Assembly (NCBI RefSeq): GCF_009363895.1
Contig: NZ_CP045434.1
Span: 1,302,001-1,366,000 of the forward strand
DNA length: 64,000 nucleotides
Reading direction: 5' to 3'
DNA from: Sphingomonas ginsengisoli An et al. 2013
GTDB lineage: Bacteria > Pseudomonadota > Alphaproteobacteria > Sphingomonadales > Sphingomonadaceae
The position numbers and the translations under genes were made by a program. Under the pieces are notes generated by a model that saw nothing but the letters and a program-made list of their open reading frames with translations, was not told the origin of the DNA and ran no database searches. Position 1 is the first letter of the stretch. Every line of letters begins with the position of its first letter. This document shows, piece after piece, positions 9,142 through 17,892 of the stretch.

Positions 9142-10532
9142 TGAGGTTTGCCACCGCTTTGACCGCCGGCGCGCTGCTGCTGAGCGGCTGCACCAGCCTC
9201 GACCCCGCCTATGTCCGCCCGGCCCCGCCGGTGCCGTCCACCTGGCCGACCGGCGACCCCTATGTGCAGGAGGCGCCCTCGCTCCCGGCCTTCGACCACC
9301 ACACGGTGTTCCGCGACGTCCGGCTCCAGACGCTGGTGGCGCAGGCGCTGATCAACAATCGCGACCTGGCGATTGCCGTCGCCAACATCGCCGCCGCGCG
9401 GGCACAGGTCCGGATCACCCGCGCCAACCAACTACCCGCGCTCGACGTCAACGCCGGCGTCACCGCCACTCCGACCCGCAATGCCAATGGCGACATCAAC
9501 GGGGTCCAGGTCGGCGGCAACCTCGGGCTGCAGGTGCCCAGCTTCGAGCTCGACCTGTTCGGCCGGCTCGCTTCGCTGACCCGCGCCGACCAGCAGCGGC
9601 TGCTCGCCACCAGCGCCGAGGCGCGCGCGATCCGCGTTACATTGCTCGGCGAAATCGCCAATGCCTGGCTGCAATATGCCGCGGATTCGAGCCTGCTGGT
9701 GATCGCCGAGCAGACCGTCCGCTCGGCCGACCAGAGCCTCAAGCTGACCGATGCTCGCCTGCGCGGCGGGGTCGCGCCCAAGACCGACCTCCTCCAGGCC
9801 CAGCAGATCCTCGAGACAGCGCGCAACGACCTCGCCGTCCAGCGCGCCGCCAAGGCGCAGGACATCAACCTGCTGCAATTGCTGGTCGGCGCGCCGATCG
9901 ACCCCTCGCTGCTGCCGACCTCGATCGAGCAGGCGGCGCCAACCATCGCCGAGCTGCCCGCCGGGCTCGACAGCCGCATCTTGCTGCGCCGTCCCGACAT
10001 CATCGAGGCCGAATATCAGCTGCGCGCCGCCAATGCCGAGGTCGGCGCGGCGCGCGCTGCGCTGTTCCCGCGGATCAGCCTGACCGGCCTGCTCGGCTTC
10101 GCCAGCAGCGCGCTGACCAGCCTCTTTACCGGCGGCGCACTGAGCTTTTCCGCCGGGGCCGCGCTCAACTATCCGATCTTCAACGGCGGGGCGAGCCGCG
10201 CCACCGTCGCGCTTCGCCGCGCGCAGGCCCAGGCCGCGGTCGCGACCTACGAGAAGGCGATCCAGACCGGTTTCCGCGAAGTCGCCGACGCGCTCGCCGA
10301 CCGCTCGACCCTGGTCGACCGGGTCGGCGCCAACCAGCGCAACGTCGCCGCCGCCGACGAGACCCTGCGGCTGGTCACCGCCCGCTATCGCGAGGGCATC
10401 GACCCCTTCCTCACCACGCTCGACGCGCAGCGCTCGGCCTATAGCGCGGAACGCAATCTCGTCGGGGCGCGGCTCGCGCAGGCGCAGAACGGGGTCGAGG
10501 TCTTCCGCGCACTGGGAGGCGACGGCATCTAG
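9138..10532 (+). CDS. Outer-membrane efflux channel lipoprotein, NodT/OprM type
   Basis: 464 residues. A signal peptide with lipobox ALLLSGC (Cys about 18) is followed by SLDPAYVRP, the conserved opening of NodT-family outer-membrane factors, then two outer-membrane efflux repeats. The second-repeat motif RILLRRPDIIEAEYQLRAAN and the region NYPIFNGGASRATV are characteristic. It forms the trimeric exit duct for the RND pump encoded immediately upstream (4-base ATGA overlap), so adaptor, pump and channel are one operon. Its stop codon shares CTAG with the convergent DUF4403 gene. No local repressor gene is next to the operon. Confidence 0.95.
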   Translation: MMRFATALTAGALLLSGCTSLDPAYVRPAPPVPSTWPTGDPYVQEAPSLPAFDHHTVFRDVRLQTLVAQALINNRDLAIAVANIAAARAQVRITRANQLPALDVNAGVTATPTRNANGDINGVQVGGNLGLQVPSFELDLFGRLASLTRADQQRLLATSAEARAIRVTLLGEIANAWLQYAADSSLLVIAEQTVRSADQSLKLTDARLRGGVAPKTDLLQAQQILETARNDLAVQRAAKAQDINLLQLLVGAPIDPSLLPTSIEQAAPTIAELPAGLDSRILLRRPDIIEAEYQLRAANAEVGAARAALFPRISLTGLLGFASSALTSLFTGGALSFSAGAALNYPIFNGGASRATVALRRAQAQAAVATYEKAIQTGFREVADALADRSTLVDRVGANQRNVAAADETLRLVTARYREGIDPFLTTLDAQRSAYSAERNLVGARLAQAQNGVEVFRALGGDGI

Positions 10533-12028
10533 CGCGCGAGCTGCAGCCGGGCGGTGCCGCGCGCGCTGACCGGCAGCAGCAGCCCCGAGCCGGTTACCAC
10601 CAGCTGGCCGTGGTGGACCTGGTCGATCGTGGCCTGCAGCCGGAACTTGCCCAGCGGCCGATCGGCGATCGCCTTCCTCGCGGAGGTCAGCACCTTGTCG
10701 TAATCCTTGGTGAAGTCCTGGGTCAGCGCGGCGGTGATCGCGGCCATGATGTCGGGCCGCTGGACCAAAGGCAGCGCGAGGTTGGTCAGCCGATTGTCGG
10801 TCCGCCCGAAGATGGCGAGGTCCTCGACCCGCACCACTTGGCTGTCATTGTCGTTGACCGGCTTGCCCGTCAGCCAGACGGTGCCCTGCGACTTCATGTC
10901 GAGCATCCGCGCCGCCGGGTCGAGCCGCCGCGCGCGAACGTCGATCCCGACCGCCAGCCGGCCGTTGCTGGTCGGATAGATGGTGACCTTATCGAACAGC
11001 GCCTCGATCGGGCCGAGCTTGTCGAGCTTGATCCCCTTGGCGTTGAGCTTCTGCAGCGCGCGCAGCACCACCGGCTCTAGTTGGCGCGGGTCGGCCAGCA
11101 CCGCCGCGGTGAAGGACAGCCCGCGCGAGTCGGGCGCCACCTTGCTCGCCGGCGGCAGGGGCGTCAGCACCGGCGGGGCCGGCCGCTCGGCGCCGACCGT
11201 CGTCTCGGTCAGCGCGGTGCCGCCGATCAGCAGCTGCACCGAACGGCTGTCGACCGCATAGCTGGCGAGGCCGAGTGTCTTGGGCGTGATCCGCATATAC
11301 GCCGGCGGCTTGTCGCGGTTGAGCTCGATCACGGTAAAGCCCTCGCGCCAGGCCTGCGCGACCAGCGGCTTGACCGGCGCCTTGGCGATCTCGCGCTGAA
11401 GGTCGCGTTCGAGCCCGCCGATCACCTTGGCGAGCTCGCGGTCGGCGCGACCGACGAACTTGATCCGCTGGCCGAGGAAGTCGATCCCCGGCGGCTCGCG
11501 CCAGTCGTAGGATAGTGCCACCGTGGCGCGCGGCCGCCAGTCGGCGCCAAGCGCCAGCCGGACCGCGGCGCGGACCACCGCTGAGCCCGTCGCCGTCTCG
11601 CCCTTGAGCACCCCGCCGACATCGCGCGCGCTGATCCGCGCGAACACCGGCAGGCTGATCGTGAGCCGCTCCCCCTGCCCGGCGATGCTGATCGCCCCCC
11701 GGGTGACCTGGCCGACGATCCGGCATGAGAGGTCGGGCGTGACCTTGAGGCGGCGTCCGAAGAGCTTGAGCCGCTGCGCCGGGACGCACTTGGGCCGCCG
11801 CTCGTCGATCGACCATAATTGCCGCGGCGCGCTGCGTTCGAGCGCCGCGCGGAGGACGGCGGTGGGAAGCTGGATCGGAACGGTGAAGGCCGAGGTCGTC
11901 TGCGGCAGCACCGCCGGCGTCGTCAGCCGCGGCGGCGCCTCGAGCGGCGCCTCGGCCGGCTGCTTGCCGCACGACGAGGCAGCCACCGCCAGCACGAGCG
12001 CCACTCCCACCCGAAGATTTGCCCGCAC
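10529..12028 (-). CDS. DUF4403 family lipoprotein
   Basis: 499 residues. The N-terminus is a lipoprotein signal (LVLAVAASSC, Cys about 20), followed by a Pro/Ala-rich linker and a long body that I recognise as the DUF4403 family of Bacteroidetes and Proteobacteria, whose biochemical role is unknown. Visible family features are the opening strand FTVPIQLPTAVLRAALERSA, a paired-Cys loop (RRPKCVPAQR ... PDLSCRIVG) and a C-terminal strand region ending in VTGSGLLLPVSARGTARLQL. It is probably anchored to a membrane facing the periplasm. It converges on the efflux operon with a 4-base overlap and is divergent from the TPR gene. I infer no specific role in efflux. Confidence 0.8.
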   Translation of the reverse strand: MRANLRVGVALVLAVAASSCGKQPAEAPLEAPPRLTTPAVLPQTTSAFTVPIQLPTAVLRAALERSAPRQLWSIDERRPKCVPAQRLKLFGRRLKVTPDLSCRIVGQVTRGAISIAGQGERLTISLPVFARISARDVGGVLKGETATGSAVVRAAVRLALGADWRPRATVALSYDWREPPGIDFLGQRIKFVGRADRELAKVIGGLERDLQREIAKAPVKPLVAQAWREGFTVIELNRDKPPAYMRITPKTLGLASYAVDSRSVQLLIGGTALTETTVGAERPAPPVLTPLPPASKVAPDSRGLSFTAAVLADPRQLEPVVLRALQKLNAKGIKLDKLGPIEALFDKVTIYPTSNGRLAVGIDVRARRLDPAARMLDMKSQGTVWLTGKPVNDNDSQVVRVEDLAIFGRTDNRLTNLALPLVQRPDIMAAITAALTQDFTKDYDKVLTSARKAIADRPLGKFRLQATIDQVHHGQLVVTGSGLLLPVSARGTARLQLAR

Positions 12029-12191
12029 GCCCTCACTCCCCGTTTTGCCCCGACCGTGGCTCTTCCACCTTCAAGCATGACCAAACAGCCGACGCCACCT
12101 GTGCCAAAGGCCGAGCAATTCCAGCCCCTTGGTTTTCCAGCCATTGCTGATAGCCTCCGCACCGTCACGAACTGGGGGGTTCAGGGAAGCA

Positions 12192-14018
12192 ATGGCCACT
12201 GACGCCGCAGCGCCGCCTCGTCGCCAGCGCAAACAGCGCGCCGAGCCGCTCCCCGAAAGCCCCAACCCGCTCGACATCGCGATGGCCGCGGCAGCGGCGG
12301 GAAGGCCCCTGCCCGAGGTCGCGCGCAAGCTGCTAGAGCGGCAGGCCGACCTCATCCACGCCCAATGCACCGAGCTTCGGGTCCGCGAGGTCGGCGAGCG
12401 AGTCCGCGCGGCGCTTTGGGCGGTGCTCGCCATCGCCGCGCTCGGCGTCGTCGGGTTGCTCGTCACCTTGCTGGTCCACGCCGCGCGAAGCGACGCGCTG
12501 ATCGTGGAAAGCTTTCGCGTCCCCCCGGCGATGACCCAGCAGGGACTGTCGGGCGAAGTGGTGGCGAGCCAGGTGCTCGACCGGCTGGCCGCCATGCAGG
12601 CCCAGACAGACACGACGCGGGCGGCGTCGAGCTACGACAATAATTGGGGCGACGAGCTCAAGATCGACATCCCCAACACCGGCGCCACAGCCGACCAGAT
12701 CTGGAAGCTGCTCCGCGCCTGGCTCGGCAAGGAAACCCGCATTTCGGGCGAGGTCAGCCAGACCCCCGCCGGGCTCGCCCTCACCGCGCGGGTCAGCGGC
12801 ACCCCCGGCCAGCGCTTCGTCAGCAAGACCGGCGACCTCGACGCACTCGTCAATCAGGGCGCCGAGCTGATCTTCCGCGAAACCCAGCCCTATCGCTACA
12901 GCATCTATGTCCAGACCGATCCCAAGCGCGCGGCCGAGGCCAAGCAGGTGCTGCTCGACCTCACCCACGATCCGTCCGAGCGCGAGCGCAAATGGGCGTA
13001 TAACGGGCTGTCGGTTACCTTGCGCGGCGAAGGCGATTACCTCGGCTCGCTTGCCGCCGCCAATCGCGCGCTGGCGATCGATCCCCAGATGATCCCGGCC
13101 TCGTCGAACGTCGCTTCGGCCGAGCAGAACATGGGTCACGACCAGCGCGCGGTCGATGTGATCGCCCGTTCGCTCGCGTTGCCGATGAGCAAGGAATATG
13201 ATGCGGCGAAGATGGAGGCGAACCGCTGTCGGCAACGCTCGATCAGCGCCAGCCTGGCCCGCGATCCGGTCGCCCTCGACCAGTCCGCCTTATGCCTCGA
13301 TGCGATGAGCGGACGGGCCGACGCCGCCGCGGCGACCCGGCTCGAGGCCAGCATCGAGCGGCACGACCTCGCGGCTGCGCTTTCCTACCGGCCCCCGCCC
13401 GGATTGGGCGATACCCCGGCCGCAATCGCGGCGAACGCCGCCTTCGCTTCTTTGAGCGCGGAATTGCTTCGCGGCCCTTCGCCCGCGCTGGCGTCGGCCC
13501 TTAACACCTTCCGCACAGCTGCGGCGGCGCAGGAAGCGGAGATCCCTTATCCCGCCCGGGCGCGCAGCATCGCGCTGACCGGCGACTGGCCGCTCGAGAC
13601 CGAGGCGCTGGTCGCACTCAGCCGCCTGCCCGAGGCGGCGGCGCTGATCGCCCGCACCCCGCTCGACTGCTACACCTGCGTCCGCGACCGCGGCCTCGTC
13701 GCCGAGGCGATGGGCAATGCCCGTGAGGCGCAGCGCTGGTACGCCGAGGCCGTCCGCCAGGCGCCGCGGCTTGCCCCCGCTTATGCCGATTGGGGGCGGC
13801 TGCTCGGCAAGGTCCGCCATTTCGACACGGCCGATGAGAAGCTCGCCACCGCAATCCGGCTCGCGCCCAACTGGGCCGATCCGCACAAGCTGCGCGGCGA
13901 CCTGTTCGCGGCGCAGGGCCGGAGCGCCGACGCGACCAAGGAATATGATGCCGCGCTGCGGCTGGCGCCCAATTGGGCGGCGGCGCGGCAGGCACGGGCG
14001 ACACTGGCGCGCCACTGA
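12192..14018 (+). CDS. Membrane-anchored tetratricopeptide-repeat protein
   Basis: 608 residues from ATG 12192 (ribosome site GGGAAG just upstream). A basic cytoplasmic N-terminus is followed by one membrane span at about residues 73-95 (ALWAVLAIAALGVVGLLVTL). After the span comes a region of mixed structure, then helical pairs in the second half. The best tetratricopeptide units are at the C-terminus, for example AQRWYAEAVRQAPRLAPAYA and ATKEYDAALRLAPNWAAARQ. Such proteins are scaffolds for protein assemblies; the partner is not evident. The gene stands alone between a divergent DUF4403 gene and a downstream peptidase gene 93 bases away. Confidence 0.75.
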   Translation: MATDAAAPPRRQRKQRAEPLPESPNPLDIAMAAAAAGRPLPEVARKLLERQADLIHAQCTELRVREVGERVRAALWAVLAIAALGVVGLLVTLLVHAARSDALIVESFRVPPAMTQQGLSGEVVASQVLDRLAAMQAQTDTTRAASSYDNNWGDELKIDIPNTGATADQIWKLLRAWLGKETRISGEVSQTPAGLALTARVSGTPGQRFVSKTGDLDALVNQGAELIFRETQPYRYSIYVQTDPKRAAEAKQVLLDLTHDPSERERKWAYNGLSVTLRGEGDYLGSLAAANRALAIDPQMIPASSNVASAEQNMGHDQRAVDVIARSLALPMSKEYDAAKMEANRCRQRSISASLARDPVALDQSALCLDAMSGRADAAAATRLEASIERHDLAAALSYRPPPGLGDTPAAIAANAAFASLSAELLRGPSPALASALNTFRTAAAAQEAEIPYPARARSIALTGDWPLETEALVALSRLPEAAALIARTPLDCYTCVRDRGLVAEAMGNAREAQRWYAEAVRQAPRLAPAYADWGRLLGKVRHFDTADEKLATAIRLAPNWADPHKLRGDLFAAQGRSADATKEYDAALRLAPNWAAARQARATLARH

Positions 14019-14111
14019 CCGCCGCCGGCGCGCCCGGAATGGACAGCGCCCGCCGGCCTCCATATGCGAGCCGGACGCGGTCGCTCGGTCGGCCTTGGAT
14101 GAGGAACCCCG

Positions 14112-16013
14112 ATGCACTCGATCGCCGCCATTCTGCTCGCTTCCATCAGCCTCGCCCCGGCCTCGGCCGCGCTGCATCGCTACGGGGGACTCGCGCTGGC
14201 GCCGTCGGGGACCGAGCTGGCGGCGATCGAAGGCGACGCCGCGCCGCACAGCGCGATCGTCATCCGCTCGGCGCGCGACGGCCGGATCGTCCGCCGTCTC
14301 GATCCGTGCGCGACTTGCTCCTACTCGGGCCTGACCTACGCGCCGAATGGCGGCGCGCTCGCCTTCCTCGCCCGCGATCAGAAGCAGGGCAAGGCGATGC
14401 TGATGCTCGCCCGCGGCGGGCGGGTCAGCACGGTGGCGACCGTCGCCGGCCTCGCCTCGACCCCGCGTTTCTCGCCCGACGGCCAGCGGATCGCGCTGCT
14501 GGTGACGCTTGGCGCCACTAAGGAGACCGGCGCGACCCAAGCCGGCGCCCGCCAGGTCGGCGAGATTGGCGTCACCAACGATGAGCAGCGTCTCGCCATC
14601 GTGTCGCTCGCCAGCGCCCCAACCGCCGCAGTCACCCCGCTCTCGCCGAGCGGGCGCTACATCTACGAATATGACTGGACGCCCGACGGGCGCGGGCTGG
14701 TGGTGACCTCGGCGCTCGGCAACGGCGACGCCAATTGGTGGGTGGCGACGCTCGACCGGATCGATGCGGCGACCGGTGCGGTCACCAGCATCGCCCGCCC
14801 CACGACCCAGCTCAACATGCCGCGGGTCTCCCCCGACGGCCGCAGCGTCGCCTATATCGGCGGCTTGATGAGCGACTTCGGCTCGATCGGCGGCGACGTC
14901 TGGAGCGTGCCGCTCGCCGGCGGCCAGCCAACCAACCTGACCAAGGGTCAGCCGGTCACCTTCACCTCGCTCGAGTGGACCAACGGCGGTCTGCGCGCGG
15001 CGACTTTGCAGAACGACCGCATGGGCGCGATGACGCTCGAGCCGGGCCGCGCCCCGCGTCCGCTGTTCGCCATGCCGGTCAGCCTCGCCGCCGGCGACGG
15101 CAAGCTCGCTTGGGACACAAACGGAACCACGGTGGCGAGCGTCGTCCAGGACTTCACCCATGCCCCGGCGATCTACGCCGGCCCGGCCACCGCCCCGCGC
15201 CAGTTGACCCACGACAATGACGCCGCTCCCGCCGCCGTGCAGGCGCGCAGCGTCAGCTGGCGCAACGAGGGCTATACGGTGCAGGGCTGGCTGCTCTCAC
15301 CCCTCACCGCCGACCCCCGCACCCGCGCCCCGATGATCGTCTCGGTCCACGGCGGCCCCTCGGCGGCGAGCACCCCCCGCTTCATCGAGAAGGGCCTCGG
15401 CAGCGCGCTCGAGGACGCCGGCTACTACGTCTTCCTGCCCAACCCGCGCGGCTCCTACGGCCAGGGGGAGGCCTTCACCGCCGCCAACAAGCGCGACTTC
15501 GGCGGCGGCGACCTGCGCGACATTCTCGCCGGGATCGACGCGGTCGAGAAGATCGCGCCGGTCGACGACAATCGCCTCGGGCTGACCGGCTGTTCCTACG
15601 GCGGCTTCATGGCGATGTGGGCCAACACCCAGACCAACCGCTTCAAGGCGATCGTCGCCGGCGCCGGCCTCAGCAACTGGATCAGCTATTACGGCACCAA
15701 CGGGATCAACACCTGGATGACGCCCTTCTTCGGCAAGACCGCCTACGACGACCCCAAGGCCTATGAGGATGCCTCGGCGGTCTATCATGTGAAGAAGGCG
15801 CGCACGCCGACCTTCATCTACGTCGGCGAGCGCGACATCGAGGTGCCGCCGACCCAGTCGGTCGAATGGTGGAATGCGCTCAAGAGCCAGGGCGTCCCGA
15901 CCAGCCTCGTCATCTACCCCGACGCCGGCCATTGCGTGCCGACCCAGGCCGCCGACGTCAGCAAGCGCTCGATCGCCTGGTTCGACCGCTATGTGAAGCA
16001 GGCCGTGCGCTGA
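14112..16013 (+). CDS. S9 family peptidase (prolyl oligopeptidase/acylaminoacyl-peptidase type), secreted
   Basis: 633 residues with an N-terminal signal peptide (IAAILLASISLAPASAAL). Residues up to about 370 form a beta-propeller of WD40-like strands (for example PRFSPDGQRIALL, PRVSPDGRSVAYIGG). The alpha/beta-hydrolase domain follows (MIVSVHGGPSAAS, NPRGSYGQGEAF). The catalytic Ser is in GCSYGGF (about S495), with a plausible Asp in GERDIEVPP (about D575) and His in DAGHCV (about H607). The enzyme probably cleaves short peptides in the periplasm after Pro or another residue; exact specificity cannot be read. It is followed by tRNA-Ala on the other strand. Confidence 0.9.
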   Translation: MHSIAAILLASISLAPASAALHRYGGLALAPSGTELAAIEGDAAPHSAIVIRSARDGRIVRRLDPCATCSYSGLTYAPNGGALAFLARDQKQGKAMLMLARGGRVSTVATVAGLASTPRFSPDGQRIALLVTLGATKETGATQAGARQVGEIGVTNDEQRLAIVSLASAPTAAVTPLSPSGRYIYEYDWTPDGRGLVVTSALGNGDANWWVATLDRIDAATGAVTSIARPTTQLNMPRVSPDGRSVAYIGGLMSDFGSIGGDVWSVPLAGGQPTNLTKGQPVTFTSLEWTNGGLRAATLQNDRMGAMTLEPGRAPRPLFAMPVSLAAGDGKLAWDTNGTTVASVVQDFTHAPAIYAGPATAPRQLTHDNDAAPAAVQARSVSWRNEGYTVQGWLLSPLTADPRTRAPMIVSVHGGPSAASTPRFIEKGLGSALEDAGYYVFLPNPRGSYGQGEAFTAANKRDFGGGDLRDILAGIDAVEKIAPVDDNRLGLTGCSYGGFMAMWANTQTNRFKAIVAGAGLSNWISYYGTNGINTWMTPFFGKTAYDDPKAYEDASAVYHVKKARTPTFIYVGERDIEVPPTQSVEWWNALKSQGVPTSLVIYPDAGHCVPTQAADVSKRSIAWFDRYVKQAVR

Positions 16014-16074
16014 GCCAGTGCGAATAAAGGGGAAAATCCGGGCGCGAACAGCGCGGCGTCTAATCCAAGGTGAG

Positions 16075-16150
16075 TGGTGGAGCTGAGGGGAATCGAACCC
16101 CTGACCTCTGCAGTGCGATTGCAGCGCTCTCCCATCTGAGCTACAGCCCC
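16075..16150 (-). tRNA. tRNA-Ala (anticodon CGC)
   Basis: The minus strand folds into a complete 76-base cloverleaf: acceptor GGGGCTG pairing with CAGCTCC (G-T/U pair allowed), D arm GCTC/GAGC, anticodon stem CTGCA/TGCAG with loop ATCGCAC giving anticodon CGC (reads GCG, alanine), and T arm AGGGG/CCCCT with loop TTCGATT. The CCA end is encoded in the DNA. Confidence 0.97.
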
Positions 16151-16257
16151 GCACCTTGGGTGAGCGCTCCTCTAGCGGCGCTTTTGTTGCCATGCAACGC
16201 GCCTTTTCGCCTCGTCGATCCGCCGCCTCCCCTTGGCCTGCGAAGCCCGTATTCATC

Positions 16258-16282
16258 GGAACGCGGGGCACCTCCGCTCGTT
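16258..16282 (+). promoter_or_regulatory. EcfG-type (general stress sigma factor) promoter
   Basis: GGAAC at 16258-16262, a 16-base spacer, then CGTT at 16279-16282. This matches exactly the alphaproteobacterial EcfG consensus GGAAC-N16/17-cGTT. It lies 65 bases upstream of the ATG of the SWFGD/DUF2171 gene on the same strand, a suitable distance. This implies induction through the PhyR-NepR-EcfG general stress response (established pathway; its use here is inferred). Confidence 0.75.
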
Positions 16283-16347
16283 AACCAAACCACATGCGGC
16301 GGGCATCCCCCTGCCCCGTCCGACATGCTCTCTTTGGAGGAGTTGCA

Positions 16348-17739
16348 ATGGCTTACGACCGGTATGATCGTGGCAGCGGATATCGCGACGAAGATCGCTA
16401 TTCGAGCCGCAACAGCATGAGTGGCGACCGCGATCGCGGTGGCGACAACCGCGGTTTCTGGGACCGTGCGCGCGACGAGGTGCAAAGCTGGTTCGGTGAC
16501 GAAAGCTCGGGCGGCCGGCGTGACCGCGATGCCCGCATGGACCGCGACCGCTTCGGCAGCGACCGCAATGATCGCGGCGCCTTCTTCGGCAACGACCGCG
16601 ACCGCGACGACCGTTCGGGCTTCGGCGGCCGGTCGAGCTACGGCCAGGGTCAAAGCGACTACCGCAGCCAATCTGGCCGCAGCGGCGACTATGCCCGCCA
16701 GGAACGCTCGCCGTGGGGCAGCACCAACTACAGCGAGGACGACCGCGCCGACCGCGGCCGCGACTATCCCTCGGCTTATGGCCAGCGCAGCGGCGGCTAC
16801 TCGTCGTCGCAAGGGCAGAATTGGGACCGCGACCAGGATCGCTCGAGCCGTGGTTTCCAGAGCCAGGGCGGCGACCGCTACCAGCCGCTGACCGGCGACT
16901 ATGGCCGCGGCAGCGACATGGGCCGCTCGGGCATGGGCAGCCAGGACTTCAGCCGCGAGCAGTACGGCCGCCAGGACTATAGCCAGGACCAGCGCAATGA
17001 CCGCATGTTCGGCGGCGACCGCGACCGCGATGACGACCGCAGCCGCAACCGCGGCGGCTTCGTCGGCGCGGCAAGCGGGGCCGGCGCCTCGTTGCTCGGC
17101 CGCGGCTCGAGCCCGCACGACGACCATTATTCGAGCTGGCGCCAGCGTCAGATCGACGAGCTCGACAATGATTATCATGCCTATCGGCAGGAGCATCAGA
17201 GCCGGTTCGAGAATGAGTTCACGGGCTTCCGTCAGCAGCGCCAGACCAAGCGTGAGTTGCTCGGCCAGGTTCGCGAGCATTTCGAGGTCGTCGACCAGAG
17301 CGGTGAGCGCATCGGCACGGTCGACAAGGTCCGTGGTGACAAGGTCATCCTGACCAAGCACGACCCCGAAGCGAACGGCGTCCACCGCAGTTTCTCCTGC
17401 CAGCTGCTCGACAAGGTCGAAGGCAACAAGGTGACGCTGAACGGCACCAAGGACTCGCTCCGCAACCAGCTCCACGAAGAGCGTGGCGACGACCGCGGTT
17501 CGGGCGGCTTCCTCGGCGGGCTGTTCGGCAGCGACCGTGACGACCGCGACAATCGCGACCGCTCCAACCGCGACCGCGACGACCTCAACCGGCAGAACAG
17601 CATGACGGGCGCGACCGGCTCGACCGGCGCGGCGACCATGAGCGGTTCGACCGGCAGTACGGACAGCACCAGCGAGGGTCCTCACATCCTCGATCGGAGC
17701 TTTTCCGGCACCTATGACGACGGCAGCAAGAAGGCCTAA
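16348..17739 (+). CDS. SWFGD- and DUF2171-domain, Arg/Asp-rich stress protein
   Basis: 463 residues; start at ATG 16348 after GGAGGA. Near the N-terminus is the sphingomonad SWFGD motif (RARDEVQSWFGDE, about residues 45-57). The middle, roughly 60-265, is low-complexity and dominated by Arg, Asp, Gly, Ser and Tyr, with repeated DRDRD/GDRDRD units, so it is probably disordered and strongly charged. Residues about 300-370 (VREHFEVVDQSGERIGTVDK ...) form a compact domain like DUF2171, a PRC-barrel-like fold. The C-terminus is again DRDDRD-rich, then Thr/Ser/Gly-rich. There is no signal peptide, so it should be cytoplasmic. An EcfG promoter upstream and a strong terminator downstream make it a single-gene stress unit. 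Molecular function is unknown. Confidence 0.82.
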   Translation: MAYDRYDRGSGYRDEDRYSSRNSMSGDRDRGGDNRGFWDRARDEVQSWFGDESSGGRRDRDARMDRDRFGSDRNDRGAFFGNDRDRDDRSGFGGRSSYGQGQSDYRSQSGRSGDYARQERSPWGSTNYSEDDRADRGRDYPSAYGQRSGGYSSSQGQNWDRDQDRSSRGFQSQGGDRYQPLTGDYGRGSDMGRSGMGSQDFSREQYGRQDYSQDQRNDRMFGGDRDRDDDRSRNRGGFVGAASGAGASLLGRGSSPHDDHYSSWRQRQIDELDNDYHAYRQEHQSRFENEFTGFRQQRQTKRELLGQVREHFEVVDQSGERIGTVDKVRGDKVILTKHDPEANGVHRSFSCQLLDKVEGNKVTLNGTKDSLRNQLHEERGDDRGSGGFLGGLFGSDRDDRDNRDRSNRDRDDLNRQNSMTGATGSTGAATMSGSTGSTDSTSEGPHILDRSFSGTYDDGSKKA

Positions 17740-17767
17740 CCCGCCTTCACGCTGACGGCGTGACAGG

Positions 17768-17805
17768 AAGGCCCGGTCGCCACGAGGCGGCCGGGCCTTT
17801 CTTTT
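17768..17805 (+). terminator. Rho-independent terminator of the SWFGD gene
   Basis: AAGGCCCGG pairs with CCGGGCCTT around a short G+C-rich loop (17768-17799), followed directly by TCTTTT. It begins 29 bases after the SWFGD stop codon. Confidence 0.85.
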
Positions 17806-17815
17806 GCCCTACGCT

Positions 17816-17841
17816 CGTCACCCCGGGCTTGACCCGGGGTC
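17816..17841. repeat. Short dispersed palindrome (CCCCGGG-CTTGA-CCCGGGG type)
   Basis: CGTCA followed by CCCCGGG, a 5-base loop CTTGA, and CCCGGGG (17821-17839). This is the common intergenic palindrome type of sphingomonad and related alphaproteobacterial chromosomes. It lies between the terminator and the CurA-like gene. Confidence 0.55.
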
Positions 17842-17892
17842 TGCCTGCCTTGCAAGCGAAGCGCGACGACGCCCCACGGAGGAGAGACGACG

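Noticed and set aside
13290..15212. 640-codon minus-strand frame opposite TPR and S9 peptidase genes
   Set aside because: It spans two well-supported genes on the other strand and has no domain content.
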